A DNA stretch of 14,002 nt from Gammaproteobacteria bacterium (GTDB lineage: Bacteria > Pseudomonadota > Gammaproteobacteria > Magnimaribacterales > Magnimaribacteraceae), in NCBI GenBank assembly GCA_002730855.1, contig PCBA01000048.1:1-14002 (forward strand). Direction: 5' to 3'. The notes beneath the pieces are model-generated. The model worked only from the letters and a program-made list of their open reading frames with translations, was not told the DNA's origin and ran no database searches. Of the stretch, positions 6,447-14,002 are shown one piece after another. The position numbers and the translations under genes were made by a program. Position 1 is the stretch's first letter, and the number at the start of each line of letters is the position of its first letter.

Positions 6447-7034
6447 ATGGCTAAACTATACTTCAACTACTCTTCTATGAATGCAGGAAAATCAACGATG
6501 CTGTTGCAAGCTAACCATAACTATCAAGAACGAGGCATGAACACAGTTATTTATACTTCGAGCGTTGACGATCGTTATGGAAAAAAAGAAATTGTTTCTA
6601 GAATTGGCTTAAAGGCAAACTCTAATATCTTTTCTGAAAGCACTAATATCTTTATAGAAATTCTAGATTTCAACAAACTTAAGAAAGTTGACTGTATTTT
6701 GATAGATGAAGCGCAATTCCTTAATAAAGATCAAGTAACTCAATTAGGTAAAATAGTTGATGAATTAGATATACCTGTACTGACCTTTGGAATAAGAACA
6801 GATTTTAAAGGTAATCTGTTTGAAGGAAGTAAATTCCTATTAGCTTGGGCAGATAACCTAAAGGAGATTAAAACGGTTTGTCACTGCGGCAGAAAGGCCA
6901 CTATGGTTTTAAGACTAGATGAATATGGACAAGTTATTGATGAAGGCAATCAGATCGAAATTGGTGGTAATGAAAAATACGTCTCAATCTGCAGAAAACA
7001 TTTCTATGAAAAAGATATAGGTGGATCTAAATAA
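6447..7034 (+). CDS. tdk: Thymidine kinase
   Basis: A 195-residue type II thymidine kinase, close to E. coli Tdk along its whole length. It phosphorylates thymidine (and deoxyuridine) to the monophosphate with ATP in the cytoplasm. Seen motifs: P-loop MNAGKS (11-16), the catalytic glutamate E88 in the DEAQF segment, the FGIRTDF strand (114-120), zinc ligands C145, C147, C182 and H185, and the lasso loop before EIGGNEKYVS (171-180). The start at 6447 fits the family N-terminus (MAxLYFxYSxMNAGKS); an in-frame ATG at 6399 would add 16 unrelated residues and overlap the MATE gene. No Shine-Dalgarno sequence is present. Its last 8 bases overlap the convergent nucleoside transporter gene, a functional partner in salvage. 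Confidence 0.97.
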   Translation: MAKLYFNYSSMNAGKSTMLLQANHNYQERGMNTVIYTSSVDDRYGKKEIVSRIGLKANSNIFSESTNIFIEILDFNKLKKVDCILIDEAQFLNKDQVTQLGKIVDELDIPVLTFGIRTDFKGNLFEGSKFLLAWADNLKEIKTVCHCGRKATMVLRLDEYGQVIDEGNQIEIGGNEKYVSICRKHFYEKDIGGSK

Positions 7035-8280
7035 TACCTACAATAAATCCTGTCATACAAGAAGCCAATAAAGCTGCCCACAAAGCCTTTCCAGTTACGG
7101 ATATTAAATCATCTCTTCTTTCTGGAACCATGGCACTCATCCCACTTAGTAATATTCCTACGCTACTAAAATTAGCAAATCCACAGAGAGCGTAAAGCAT
7201 AATCAATCTACTTTTATCAGAAAGTTTATAAATTTCTGAATCAGAGAGATATAAATAGGCAACAAATTCATTGAGTGCAGTCTTAACTCCTAGAAGCTGA
7301 CCTGCCATTATTGACTCACTCCAAGGAATACCCATAAACCAAGCTAATGGCGCAAAAATTATCCCTAGTATGCGTTCTAAAGTAAGAGCTGATCCATTAA
7401 CGTCAGGGAACAGGCCCAAGATAGAATTAAATAGAAAAACAAGAGCCATAACCACGATGAGCATAGCTATAACACTCAAGAAGATTTCAAGTCCATTCTT
7501 AGTACCTTGAGTAATAGCATCGACAGTACTCGTATACATTTGAGATGAATCTTCTTCAGGAAATTCTGTCTTAACTTCACTTGGTATCATCATATTAGAA
7601 AACATGATTCCAGCTGGTACAGATATTAAAGAAGCGGTAAGAAAATGACCTATCAGCCCAGATCCATATATTGGCGTCAACATAGTTGTATAAACAACCA
7701 TAACAGAGCCTGCTATTGTAGACATGCCTACAGTCATTAAAATTAAGAGCTCATGTCTAGTCATTGAAGATAAATAAGGCCTTACTAACAGAGGCGCTTC
7801 TACCTGACCCAAGAAAACGTTTGCAGTAGCCCCTAAACCTATAGGGCCGCCAACATTAAGAGGCTTCTTAAACAAGACAGAAAGCGCGTTTACTATTGTT
7901 GGGATTATTTTCCAATGCCAAAGTAAAGCTGAAATTGCTGACATTAAAATAATTAAGGTTAATCCACCAAAAGCAAAGATAAAAGTCCCACCTGGATTGG
8001 TAATATCAAATGGAGCATTAGGAGCTCCATCTGCTAAATATCCAAATACAAATCCTGTGCCATAATCATTTGCTGCCTTAAGTACCATTACTCCATCAGA
8101 AAGATATTCAAAGAAATTACCAACCAGACTTACTTTTAATAACAAGATTGCTAAGGTAAATTGGATCAAGACACCACTAACAATAAACTTCAGTTTAATT
8201 GCTTTTATATCTTCACTGAATATAGCTCCTAATAGCAATAGGCTAAAGAAACCAATTGTTGGTTGTAAATAATCCATCAT
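7027..8280 (-). CDS. Concentrative nucleoside transporter (CNT/NupC family)
   Basis: A 417-residue inner-membrane protein of the CNT family, which imports nucleosides with Na+ or H+. The hairpin-1 motif NVFLGQVEAPLLVRPYL (154-170) supplies nucleobase contacts (Q159, E161). Later signatures are ALNEFVAY (335-342, E338) and GFANFSSVGI (367-376), where N370 and S373 match the ribose-binding Asn and Ser of the Vibrio cholerae transporter structure. Length and about eight core membrane segments agree with bacterial CNTs. Which nucleosides it takes cannot be decided. Its ATG overlaps the stop of the upstream oxygenase (TAATG), so translation is coupled, and there is no ribosome site of its own. The 3' end overlaps tdk by 8 bases on the other strand without a terminator between. 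Confidence 0.93.
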   Translation of the reverse strand: MMDYLQPTIGFFSLLLLGAIFSEDIKAIKLKFIVSGVLIQFTLAILLLKVSLVGNFFEYLSDGVMVLKAANDYGTGFVFGYLADGAPNAPFDITNPGGTFIFAFGGLTLIILMSAISALLWHWKIIPTIVNALSVLFKKPLNVGGPIGLGATANVFLGQVEAPLLVRPYLSSMTRHELLILMTVGMSTIAGSVMVVYTTMLTPIYGSGLIGHFLTASLISVPAGIMFSNMMIPSEVKTEFPEEDSSQMYTSTVDAITQGTKNGLEIFLSVIAMLIVVMALVFLFNSILGLFPDVNGSALTLERILGIIFAPLAWFMGIPWSESIMAGQLLGVKTALNEFVAYLYLSDSEIYKLSDKSRLIMLYALCGFANFSSVGILLSGMSAMVPERRDDLISVTGKALWAALLASCMTGFIVGII

Positions 8281-9212
8281 TAAATTAGTTTAATTTCTTT
8301 TAGTCTTTGTTGTAAATATTCTTCTGCCAGTATACTTTGTGGATAAAGATTTGGGCTATCTTTACCATAACATGAGTCTAAAGTTTCAATAAGCCAATCA
8401 GGGTTTGGATGGACAAAAAAGGGTATGGAATATCTAGGTGAATTAAATTCTAATTCTGTTGCCCTAACCCTGTGAGTTGTTGAAACTAAGTAATTATTTG
8501 TAAGCCTTTGTAACATATCACCAATATTGCAGACGATAACATCATTTTCAACCTCAACATCTATCCATTCATTCTGTTTAGTTAATATCTCAAGTCCTTT
8601 TTGATGACCTCCAATTAACAAAGTAATTAAATTTATGTCTTCGTGGGCTCCAGACCTTTCTCCAAGATCCTCACCTTTAATAGGAGGGTAGTGTATAGGC
8701 CTCATAATACTATTGCCTTCACTAGCGGCTAATGTAAAAAAATCACTACTAAGCTGTAAAAAGTAACCAATAGAATCTAGTATTTCTTTACCTAAGACAT
8801 CAAATTGATTAAAGAGTTCTGCGGTTTTCTCTTCAAAGGAAGGAATCTCAGATACACTTTGGTTATCTAACATCCATTCTTTATAGGGATGATTCTTACG
8901 TATCTCTCTTCCTGTATGCCAAAATTCCTTGAGATCAGCAAGACTGCCTCCTTTAGGGGTTTCTATTCTAAATGGAGTATATCCTCTAGCGCCGCCTATA
9001 TCAGGGTTATAGTATTGCAATTTTGTTTCTTCAGATAAGTTGAAGAAAGTTTTAAATATTTGTAGCACCTCTTCAACTAAAGCAGTATCTATGCCATGAT
9101 CTCTTATTCCACAAAAACCAAATTCGCTGAAGTTCTTTTCTAAGTCTTTAGAGAACTTAGAAAGATTAGATTGTTTATCCTTTAATGATAATATTGAAAA
9201 TGGATTAGACAC
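8280..9212 (-). CDS. 2-oxoglutarate/Fe(II)-dependent oxygenase, isopenicillin N synthase-like family
   Basis: A 310-residue protein with both parts of this superfamily: an N-terminal DIOX_N segment (about 5-110, with FGFCGIRDHGI near 31-41) and the double-stranded beta-helix (about 165-270). The iron triad is H190-x-D192 in SGAHED and H247 in STTHRVRA; R260 in PRYS would bind the 2-oxoglutarate carboxylate (R-x-S). Substrate cannot be inferred from sequence. The family includes fungal thymine 7-hydroxylase, relevant because the next gene, coupled by TAATG, is a nucleoside transporter and tdk lies just beyond. The start is GTG at 9212, preceded by GAGGT with a short 4-base spacing; no in-frame ATG lies upstream before a stop. 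It is divergent from the PfkB kinase with 54 bases between. Confidence 0.92.
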   Translation of the reverse strand: MSNPFSILSLKDKQSNLSKFSKDLEKNFSEFGFCGIRDHGIDTALVEEVLQIFKTFFNLSEETKLQYYNPDIGGARGYTPFRIETPKGGSLADLKEFWHTGREIRKNHPYKEWMLDNQSVSEIPSFEEKTAELFNQFDVLGKEILDSIGYFLQLSSDFFTLAASEGNSIMRPIHYPPIKGEDLGERSGAHEDINLITLLIGGHQKGLEILTKQNEWIDVEVENDVIVCNIGDMLQRLTNNYLVSTTHRVRATELEFNSPRYSIPFFVHPNPDWLIETLDSCYGKDSPNLYPQSILAEEYLQQRLKEIKLI

Positions 9213-9266
9213 ATTTACCTCAAAATAATTTAGTATTTCATACCTTTAAGTTAAATTATAAACCAT

Positions 9267-10166
9267 ATGACTAAACTTTACGGATTTGGCAACGCTTTGA
9301 TAGATATTGAAATATCTATAAAAGATGAAGACTTGATCCATATCGATATACCGAAAGGCTCTACGAAAGATATTTCACATGAAGATTTGATGAATTTTCT
9401 GTCGACCTTTGATAGCAATGTTCGCAGCAGGCTTCCAGGAGGATCTATAGCTAATTCACTTTATGCAGCGAATCAATTTGGAGCAATTGTTCATTTTAGT
9501 TGTTCCATTGGAAAAGATGATTATGGAGATTTTTTTGTAGATAGTTTTAAGAATAATAAGAATCTCATAACCTACAAAGTTTCTGATAAACCAACTGGGG
9601 TTTGTTTAATATTTGTAACTCCTGATGGAGAAAGAACCATGGCATCTAATTTAGGAGCTAATGAAGACCTTAGTCCTGAAGCATTAAATATTGAAAAAAT
9701 AGAATCGTCCAATTTTCTCATATTTGATAACTTTGCCTTATTTACTACTTCAAGGAATAAAATGGTTGTCTCTGCCTTAAGTAAGAAAGGCAAATCAACT
9801 AAGGTTTGTTTTGGATTGTCTGATGTTAATTTAATAGATAAGAATATTGAACAGTTAAAGTGGCTCTCTCAAAACAAGATAGATTATATCTTTGGAAATG
9901 AAAAAGAAATGGAACGCTTAAAAGAAAGCCTAGATTTTACTACAGAAAACTCTGTCACTACATTAGACAGAAGAGGTGCAATGCATAATGGTCGCTTAAT
10001 GCCAGCGCCACAATTAACAAAAGTAGTTAATACCAACGGTGCAGGTGATGCATTGATGGGAGCTTTCTTAGCGTTAAAAGATGAAGAAGGAATAGAAAGA
10101 GCCCTGATGAAAGCAATTGCTTATGCTACTAAAGTCTGTAGTGTTAATGGACCAAGAATCCTTTAA
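9267..10166 (+). CDS. PfkB-family carbohydrate kinase, adenosine-kinase-like
   Basis: A 299-residue ribokinase-fold kinase that transfers phosphate from ATP to a sugar or nucleoside hydroxyl. The N-terminus YGFGNALIDIE (5-15) and PGGSIANSLYAANQFG (57-72) supply substrate contacts and are closest to the adenosine-kinase-like bacterial subgroup. SIGKDDYGDFF (80-90) and TPDGERTM (118-125) follow, and NTNGAGDALMGAF (255-267) is the PfkB signature 2 with anion hole G258-A259-G260 and catalytic base D261. The usual first Asp of DTxGAGD is Asn255, a mild variation. A segment near 170-200 seems shorter than in 330-residue relatives. Neighbours (nucleoside transporter, tdk) favour a nucleoside substrate, but ribose or another sugar is possible. 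No ribosome site precedes the ATG. A strong terminator follows after 4 bases. Confidence 0.9.
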   Translation: MTKLYGFGNALIDIEISIKDEDLIHIDIPKGSTKDISHEDLMNFLSTFDSNVRSRLPGGSIANSLYAANQFGAIVHFSCSIGKDDYGDFFVDSFKNNKNLITYKVSDKPTGVCLIFVTPDGERTMASNLGANEDLSPEALNIEKIESSNFLIFDNFALFTTSRNKMVVSALSKKGKSTKVCFGLSDVNLIDKNIEQLKWLSQNKIDYIFGNEKEMERLKESLDFTTENSVTTLDRRGAMHNGRLMPAPQLTKVVNTNGAGDALMGAFLALKDEEGIERALMKAIAYATKVCSVNGPRIL

Positions 10167-10197
10167 AAAAAACGCCACTATAAAGTGGCGTTCTTTT
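10165..10197. terminator. Bidirectional intrinsic terminator between the PfkB kinase and the TonB receptor
   Basis: A perfect 9-bp stem AACGCCACT (10171-10179)/AGTGGCGTT (10184-10192) with loop ATAA. Rightward it is followed by CTTTT; leftward the A-run at 10165-10172 gives eight T. It can therefore end both convergent transcripts, more strongly for the receptor. Confidence 0.92.
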
Positions 10198-10209
10198 AGA
10201 AAAGCAGAA

Positions 10210-13200
10210 TTAGAATTCGTATTTAAATCCTAGGTTCCACTGATACGAAGATTGTCCATCTTTGTTGTAAACATACAACCCATCATCAGGATCTACTCCA
10301 ACGATGTTATATCTTCCTGCTGAATCATAAGGGTTATCTTCATCTAGGATGATTTGTTTACTTCTGTTGCTATACTCACTTATTATTCCTTTTTCATCAT
10401 CAATAAGGTTTAGTAAGTTAGTAATATCTAGATAAACAATAACTTTATGGCCATCAAACAGATTAATGTCTTGAGTTATTCTTAAGTCTAGATTAGAGCG
10501 CCAAGGGCTATTAAACACATTTCTTGGTGCGATTCTTCCCTTGTACTCAGCCAACCCGCTATTATTAACGTGAGCCATAACAAGTGCAGCTACTTGAGCA
10601 TCTTTGAAGACAACATTGGGATCATCAGTTCCTGAAGGAATGTAAGCTGCATCATAGCCACCATCGCTTTTGCTATTAGCAAATGCATCATCATAGCCAT
10701 CAAAAGTTACACTATAAGGCTCTCCTGATTTTCTTACGAAGACTAAAGAGAATCTTGTGTCATTATTTCCAATCAATTGAGTTGTGTAATCAAGACTTGA
10801 GATAAATTTATGCTCAGCCATAAAGTTAGATCTAGCTGCATCAATATTTTCTCCGTCATGTCTCACTGACCTACCGTAAGAACTTTCACTTTGTGCGCTA
10901 GTTAACTCAAAAATATCAGTAGCTCTCATTTTTGTATAACCCGCGTACCACTTTAAATCTCCAAATTCTTTGGCAGTTGAAATAGTCCAAGCTTCAGTTT
11001 TTCCTTGATCAGTGTTTGTCAGATTATAATCACCCCTTCCGCCGTAAACACCTCTACCATCAGCCAAGGTTGTTTTCTTATAGTGGCCTAAATCTCTAAA
11101 GAATACAGCCTGTCTTACTTCATCAAGATTATATTCAAGAGTTACATCCCATCCGCCTTCCGTAAGCATATCTAACCCAAGACTAGTCCTATAAGATGAA
11201 GGAGCTTCAAAACCTGGATCTGTGCTTTGAGCAACTCCATAAGGATTACTTCCATCGGGTACAACGTATTTAGAAGGAGCAGTCATCCAGAAAGCAGTTG
11301 GGTCACTTCCGACTGGCATATACCCAGGGAAGTTACTTGCTGATTCATCAAAAGAGAACCAACCTCTGTAGTCTGCTGTAGCTCCAGTTCTTGAATATGC
11401 ATTTCCATACCAAACACGAGGAATTCTTCCCATGAATAAACCTCTACCACCTCTTAAGGTAGCCGCTACAACTTTATCTCTATTTCCAAACAATGAATCC
11501 GATACATCCATGTTAAATGAGAATCTTGGTTGTATTAAATCGAAGTCAAACTTAGAAGCATTAGAAAATCCATATTGTTCGACAAAGTTAACATTAGTGG
11601 CTGGTTCCATTGGCGTTAATACTGAGTCATACCTAAGCCCGTATCGAACGGTTAGGTCACTATTTACGAACCACTCATCTTGTACGTAAAAAGAAGTTTT
11701 TTCCACTTCAAAGTCAGCCGCTACACTTTGTACGTCTGTATGACCAGCGTAAGGCTCATGTATTCTTAAACGACTCCATTTACCTATCTTATAGTCATCG
11801 AAGCTATTGAATCTTACTTCTGCGTTATACCTCGCAATAAATAGATTCACTACATCAGAGTTATCACTCTCATACCCTATCGTATAAAGATGATCATCAT
11901 TATCATAATCAGCTTTAAAACTTAGGAACTCACTCTCTACATTAATTAAGTTAGCACCTCTGTATCTATCACCGCCAAGGAATACAGTATCACTATCCCC
12001 ACTAACAGCATCTTTCACTCTGATAGCCATTTCTGGAAAGAAGTCATCTCCATAAGAAGCGTCATCTTCTTCCATTTCATAAGAAGTGTACTTAAATTTT
12101 GTTGATAATTTATCCGACCAATCGCTATATAGAGTAAAAGAAGCTCTATCAATTTCTGGCGGTTTGTAATACCAGTTATTACTGAACACTACCCTAGACC
12201 AATTATTGTATCTTTGAGGCGTTAAGTCTTCCGAGTGAGATACATTCAACGTAGCCCTATGATCATCGTTTATAACTGCATCTAATTTTACAGTCCATTC
12301 TTCATGTGTTTCAGGGAAAGTTACTAGATTTACATAACCTGGGTCGTAACCACCATAATTTGCAATCGTAAATTGACGAATCTCTTCAGCTTGCGCTGTA
12401 GTAACTACACTTGCAGGGTTTTGAGCTCCACTATCTTTTGTTCCGTATAAACCAGGTAGTGATTTCTCGTTCTCTTCGTATCCTACAAAAAAGAATAGTC
12501 TGTCTTTAATAATAGGACCAGATGCTGTAAATGCTGTTACTTCATCCTCAAATACAGGAAAGTCTTGTCCTAAATAATCACCAACATTTCCTTCATCTCT
12601 ATTTTGGTAAAAAGCAGAAGCATGAAATTCATTAGTACCTGATTTAGTTACAACAGCTATAGAGCCACCTGTAGTGTTTCCTCTAGATACATCAAAAGGT
12701 GTAATATCAACAGATATTTGGTCTATAAAGTCCATACTTACTGGATTTCTCATAGTACCGAAGCCATTGTCATTTAGTCCGAAAGGATCATTAAAGCTAA
12801 CACCGTCAATGGTAAAATCATTAAATTTCGTATTAGCTCCCATCACGCTTATTTCGGCATCCCTACCAACACCACCATTTACAGAGACCCTAGGGTCCAT
12901 TTTTGCAAAATCTGCAACTGATCTATTGATTGTAGGAACAGCGTCCATATCTGCTCTAGTTAAAAGAGTACTAGTTCCCATTTTGAAGGCTGAAACTGGC
13001 TTCCCAGTTACAACTATTTCATCTGCAGCCGAGCTACTCGCTAAAGTAACGCTAAAACTTACTGGATCGCCAAGAGTCAGATAAAGACCGTTTATAGATT
13101 CAGAATCGTATCCTGGTGCTGAAACTTTAACAGTGTAAGGCCCACCTATAGGTAAGAAAGAAAGAGAAAAACTTCCAGAACTCCCGGTAGTTGTTCTTTT

Positions 13201-13359
13201 AGTTATACCTGTAGGAGTGTGTTCAGCAACTACCGTAGCACCGCCAACATTAACACTCCCCCTCATGCCCGATGTAGTATCTACATCCGCATAAAAAGGT
13301 AGACTGAAAAAGACTACTGAAAGAATGAAAATTATGTGTTTTTTGATTGATTTCATCAT
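10210..13359 (-). CDS. TonB-dependent outer-membrane receptor, Oar-like, with N-terminal carboxypeptidase-regulatory-like domain
   Basis: A 1049-residue outer-membrane receptor. A signal peptide (about 1-24, cleavage after FYA) is followed by a carboxypeptidase-regulatory-like beta-sandwich (about 30-107: GMRGSVNVGGATV, SGSFSLSFLPIGGPYTVKV, APGYDSE). Next come a likely TonB box ADEIVVTG (112-119), the plug domain (about 125-240, with DFTIDGVSFNDPFG and GGSIAVVTKSGTNEFH at the plug-barrel boundary), and a large beta-barrel ending in a terminal phenylalanine, the usual signal for outer-membrane insertion. The layout is that of Oar/SusC-like receptors, energised by TonB-ExbB-ExbD; the substrate is unknown and could be peptide, glycan or siderophore. 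There is no SusD partner beside it. GGGGA 5-9 bases before the first of two adjacent ATG codons supports the start. An inverted repeat overlaps its candidate promoter, suggesting control by a dimeric regulator. Confidence 0.93.
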   Translation of the reverse strand: MMKSIKKHIIFILSVVFFSLPFYADVDTTSGMRGSVNVGGATVVAEHTPTGITKRTTTGSSGSFSLSFLPIGGPYTVKVSAPGYDSESINGLYLTLGDPVSFSVTLASSSAADEIVVTGKPVSAFKMGTSTLLTRADMDAVPTINRSVADFAKMDPRVSVNGGVGRDAEISVMGANTKFNDFTIDGVSFNDPFGLNDNGFGTMRNPVSMDFIDQISVDITPFDVSRGNTTGGSIAVVTKSGTNEFHASAFYQNRDEGNVGDYLGQDFPVFEDEVTAFTASGPIIKDRLFFFVGYEENEKSLPGLYGTKDSGAQNPASVVTTAQAEEIRQFTIANYGGYDPGYVNLVTFPETHEEWTVKLDAVINDDHRATLNVSHSEDLTPQRYNNWSRVVFSNNWYYKPPEIDRASFTLYSDWSDKLSTKFKYTSYEMEEDDASYGDDFFPEMAIRVKDAVSGDSDTVFLGGDRYRGANLINVESEFLSFKADYDNDDHLYTIGYESDNSDVVNLFIARYNAEVRFNSFDDYKIGKWSRLRIHEPYAGHTDVQSVAADFEVEKTSFYVQDEWFVNSDLTVRYGLRYDSVLTPMEPATNVNFVEQYGFSNASKFDFDLIQPRFSFNMDVSDSLFGNRDKVVAATLRGGRGLFMGRIPRVWYGNAYSRTGATADYRGWFSFDESASNFPGYMPVGSDPTAFWMTAPSKYVVPDGSNPYGVAQSTDPGFEAPSSYRTSLGLDMLTEGGWDVTLEYNLDEVRQAVFFRDLGHYKKTTLADGRGVYGGRGDYNLTNTDQGKTEAWTISTAKEFGDLKWYAGYTKMRATDIFELTSAQSESSYGRSVRHDGENIDAARSNFMAEHKFISSLDYTTQLIGNNDTRFSLVFVRKSGEPYSVTFDGYDDAFANSKSDGGYDAAYIPSGTDDPNVVFKDAQVAALVMAHVNNSGLAEYKGRIAPRNVFNSPWRSNLDLRITQDINLFDGHKVIVYLDITNLLNLIDDEKGIISEYSNRSKQIILDEDNPYDSAGRYNIVGVDPDDGLYVYNKDGQSSYQWNLGFKYEF

Positions 13360-13395
13360 TTAATCCCCAAAAAAATAATTAGACACAAAGTTGGG

Positions 13396-13430
13396 ATTAT
13401 TCTATACCTTATAGTTAGAATAATATACAA
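13396..13430 (-). promoter_or_regulatory. Candidate promoter and operator of the TonB-dependent receptor
   Basis: On the minus strand TTGTAT (13425-13430) and TATAGA (13401-13406), 18 bases apart, form a moderate promoter with a leader near 35 bases. Perfect 9-base arms ATTATTCTA (13396-13404) and TAGAATAAT (13416-13424) flank an 11-base centre, so arm centres are 20 bases apart, about two helical turns. The arms cover the spacer and -10 box, a repressor-like position. That a protein binds here is inference; AT-rich DNA makes such repeats more likely by chance. Confidence 0.4.
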
Positions 13431-13473
13431 AAGTTATATAAAAAATTAAGACGAGAAAAAGTTAAAGAAAGGT

Positions 13474-14002
13474 TTAAGAAGAAATTTTATCTGCACCGAA
13501 ATTATCTCTTAAAGCGTCAGGAATTGTTATAGATCCATCCTTTTGTTGAAAATTCTCCATTAAAGCAAGGATAGTTCTGCTTAAAGCCAACCCTGATCCA
13601 TTTAGAGTATTAATAAATTCAGTTTTATTCGAAACTGGATCTTTCCATCTCGCCTTCATTCTTCTGGCTTGAAATGATCTAAAGTTTGAACAAGAAGAAA
13701 TTTCTCTATAGGTTTCTTGGGAGGGAATCCAGACTTCTAAATCATAGGTTTTTGAGGCAGAAAAGCCAATATCTCCTGAACAAAGCGAAACAATTCTATA
13801 AGGCAACTCAAGCTTCTGAAGGATAGCTTCTGCATGTTTAGTAATTTCTTCTAGTGCATTATCAGAATCTGAAGCCTCTACCGCATGGACCAATTCTACT
13901 TTCTCAAATTGATGCAATCGCATTAAGCCTTTAGTATCAACACCATAACTTCCTGCCTCACTCCTGAAGCAAGGCGTATGGCAAACATACTTTATTGGCA
14001 AA
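13474..14002 (-). CDS. serS: Seryl-tRNA synthetase, C-terminal part, cut by the window end
   Basis: The last 175 residues (of about 425) of a class II seryl-tRNA synthetase, which charges tRNA-Ser (and tRNA-Sec where present) with serine. Seen here: motif 2 with HTPCFRSEAGSYG (8-20 of this fragment, Arg13 being the class II arginine), followed by GLMRLHQFEKVELV, and motif 3 LNGSGLALSRTILALMEN (133-150, Arg142), then the conserved IPDALR (160-165). The serine-pocket segment EISSCSNFRSFQARRM (100-115) is intact. The first visible codon is TTG (Leu), matching LPIK in the family, so this is the inside of the gene, not a start. Stop TAA at 13474. No intrinsic terminator is visible in the 114 bases before the TonB receptor, so some read-through may occur. 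Confidence 0.97.
   Translation of the reverse strand, partial: LPIKYVCHTPCFRSEAGSYGVDTKGLMRLHQFEKVELVHAVEASDSDNALEEITKHAEAILQKLELPYRIVSLCSGDIGFSASKTYDLEVWIPSQETYREISSCSNFRSFQARRMKARWKDPVSNKTEFINTLNGSGLALSRTILALMENFQQKDGSITIPDALRDNFGADKISS

Noticed and set aside
9572..9793. 73-codon open frame opposite the PfkB kinase gene
   Set aside because: Antisense shadow of conserved kinase motifs, without a ribosome site or recognisable product.
12674..13084. 136-codon open frame opposite the TonB receptor gene
   Set aside because: Fully antisense to a well-supported coding region; its serine, threonine and leucine-rich translation is what a reverse frame of that gene would give.
2403..14002. A functional link between tRNA-Ser and seryl-tRNA synthetase in the same window
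   Set aside because: They lie 11 kb apart with several unrelated transcripts and two terminators between; the shared amino acid is most simply coincidence.

Overview
The window looks like a piece of chromosome from an AT-rich, compact, free-living Gram-negative bacterium. An Escherichia coli-type thymidine kinase, a TonB-dependent outer-membrane receptor, a lipoprotein and short intergenic spaces suggest a small-genome marine gammaproteobacterium of the SAR86 kind. That placement is inferred from gene content and base composition; no tree could be made. There is no sign of phage, insertion sequence, CRISPR or plasmid DNA, and codon style looks uniform throughout.

Layout from left to right. 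Bases 1-49 are the 5' part of a leftward tRNA-Val(GAC). A gap of about 470 bases follows, with a strong GC-rich hairpin (198-227), a direct repeat over the tRNA promoter and a small palindrome. At 517-1287 lies a rightward alpha/beta-hydrolase-fold protein whose nucleophile serine is replaced by alanine. It faces a leftward pair: a YjbR/MmcQ-type protein and an AHSA1/SRPBCC-type ligand-binding protein. A leftward tRNA-Ser(UGA) with its own terminator sits at 2363-2494. Further right is a leftward three-gene run, 6406 to 2540: MATE exporter, an alkylsulfatase-like metallo-hydrolase lipoprotein, and a crotonase-fold protein that lacks both hydratase glutamates.

The middle (6447-10166) is a nucleoside-salvage neighbourhood. 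It holds thymidine kinase (rightward), a concentrative nucleoside transporter (leftward, its 3' end overlapping the kinase), a 2-oxoglutarate/Fe(II) oxygenase directly upstream of the transporter with overlapping stop and start codons, and a PfkB-family, adenosine-kinase-like sugar kinase (rightward). Import by the transporter and phosphorylation by the kinases fit together. The oxygenase is the member whose job is open.

The right part holds a 1049-residue Oar-like TonB-dependent receptor (leftward) sharing a bidirectional terminator with the sugar kinase, a promoter region with a 9+9 base inverted repeat, and at the edge the C-terminal 175 residues of seryl-tRNA synthetase.

Most of the window is ordinary housekeeping and accessory metabolism. 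I did not find a clearly new system. The best leads are the oxygenase-transporter pair, the pseudo-hydrolase, and the sulfatase-like/crotonase/MATE operon.
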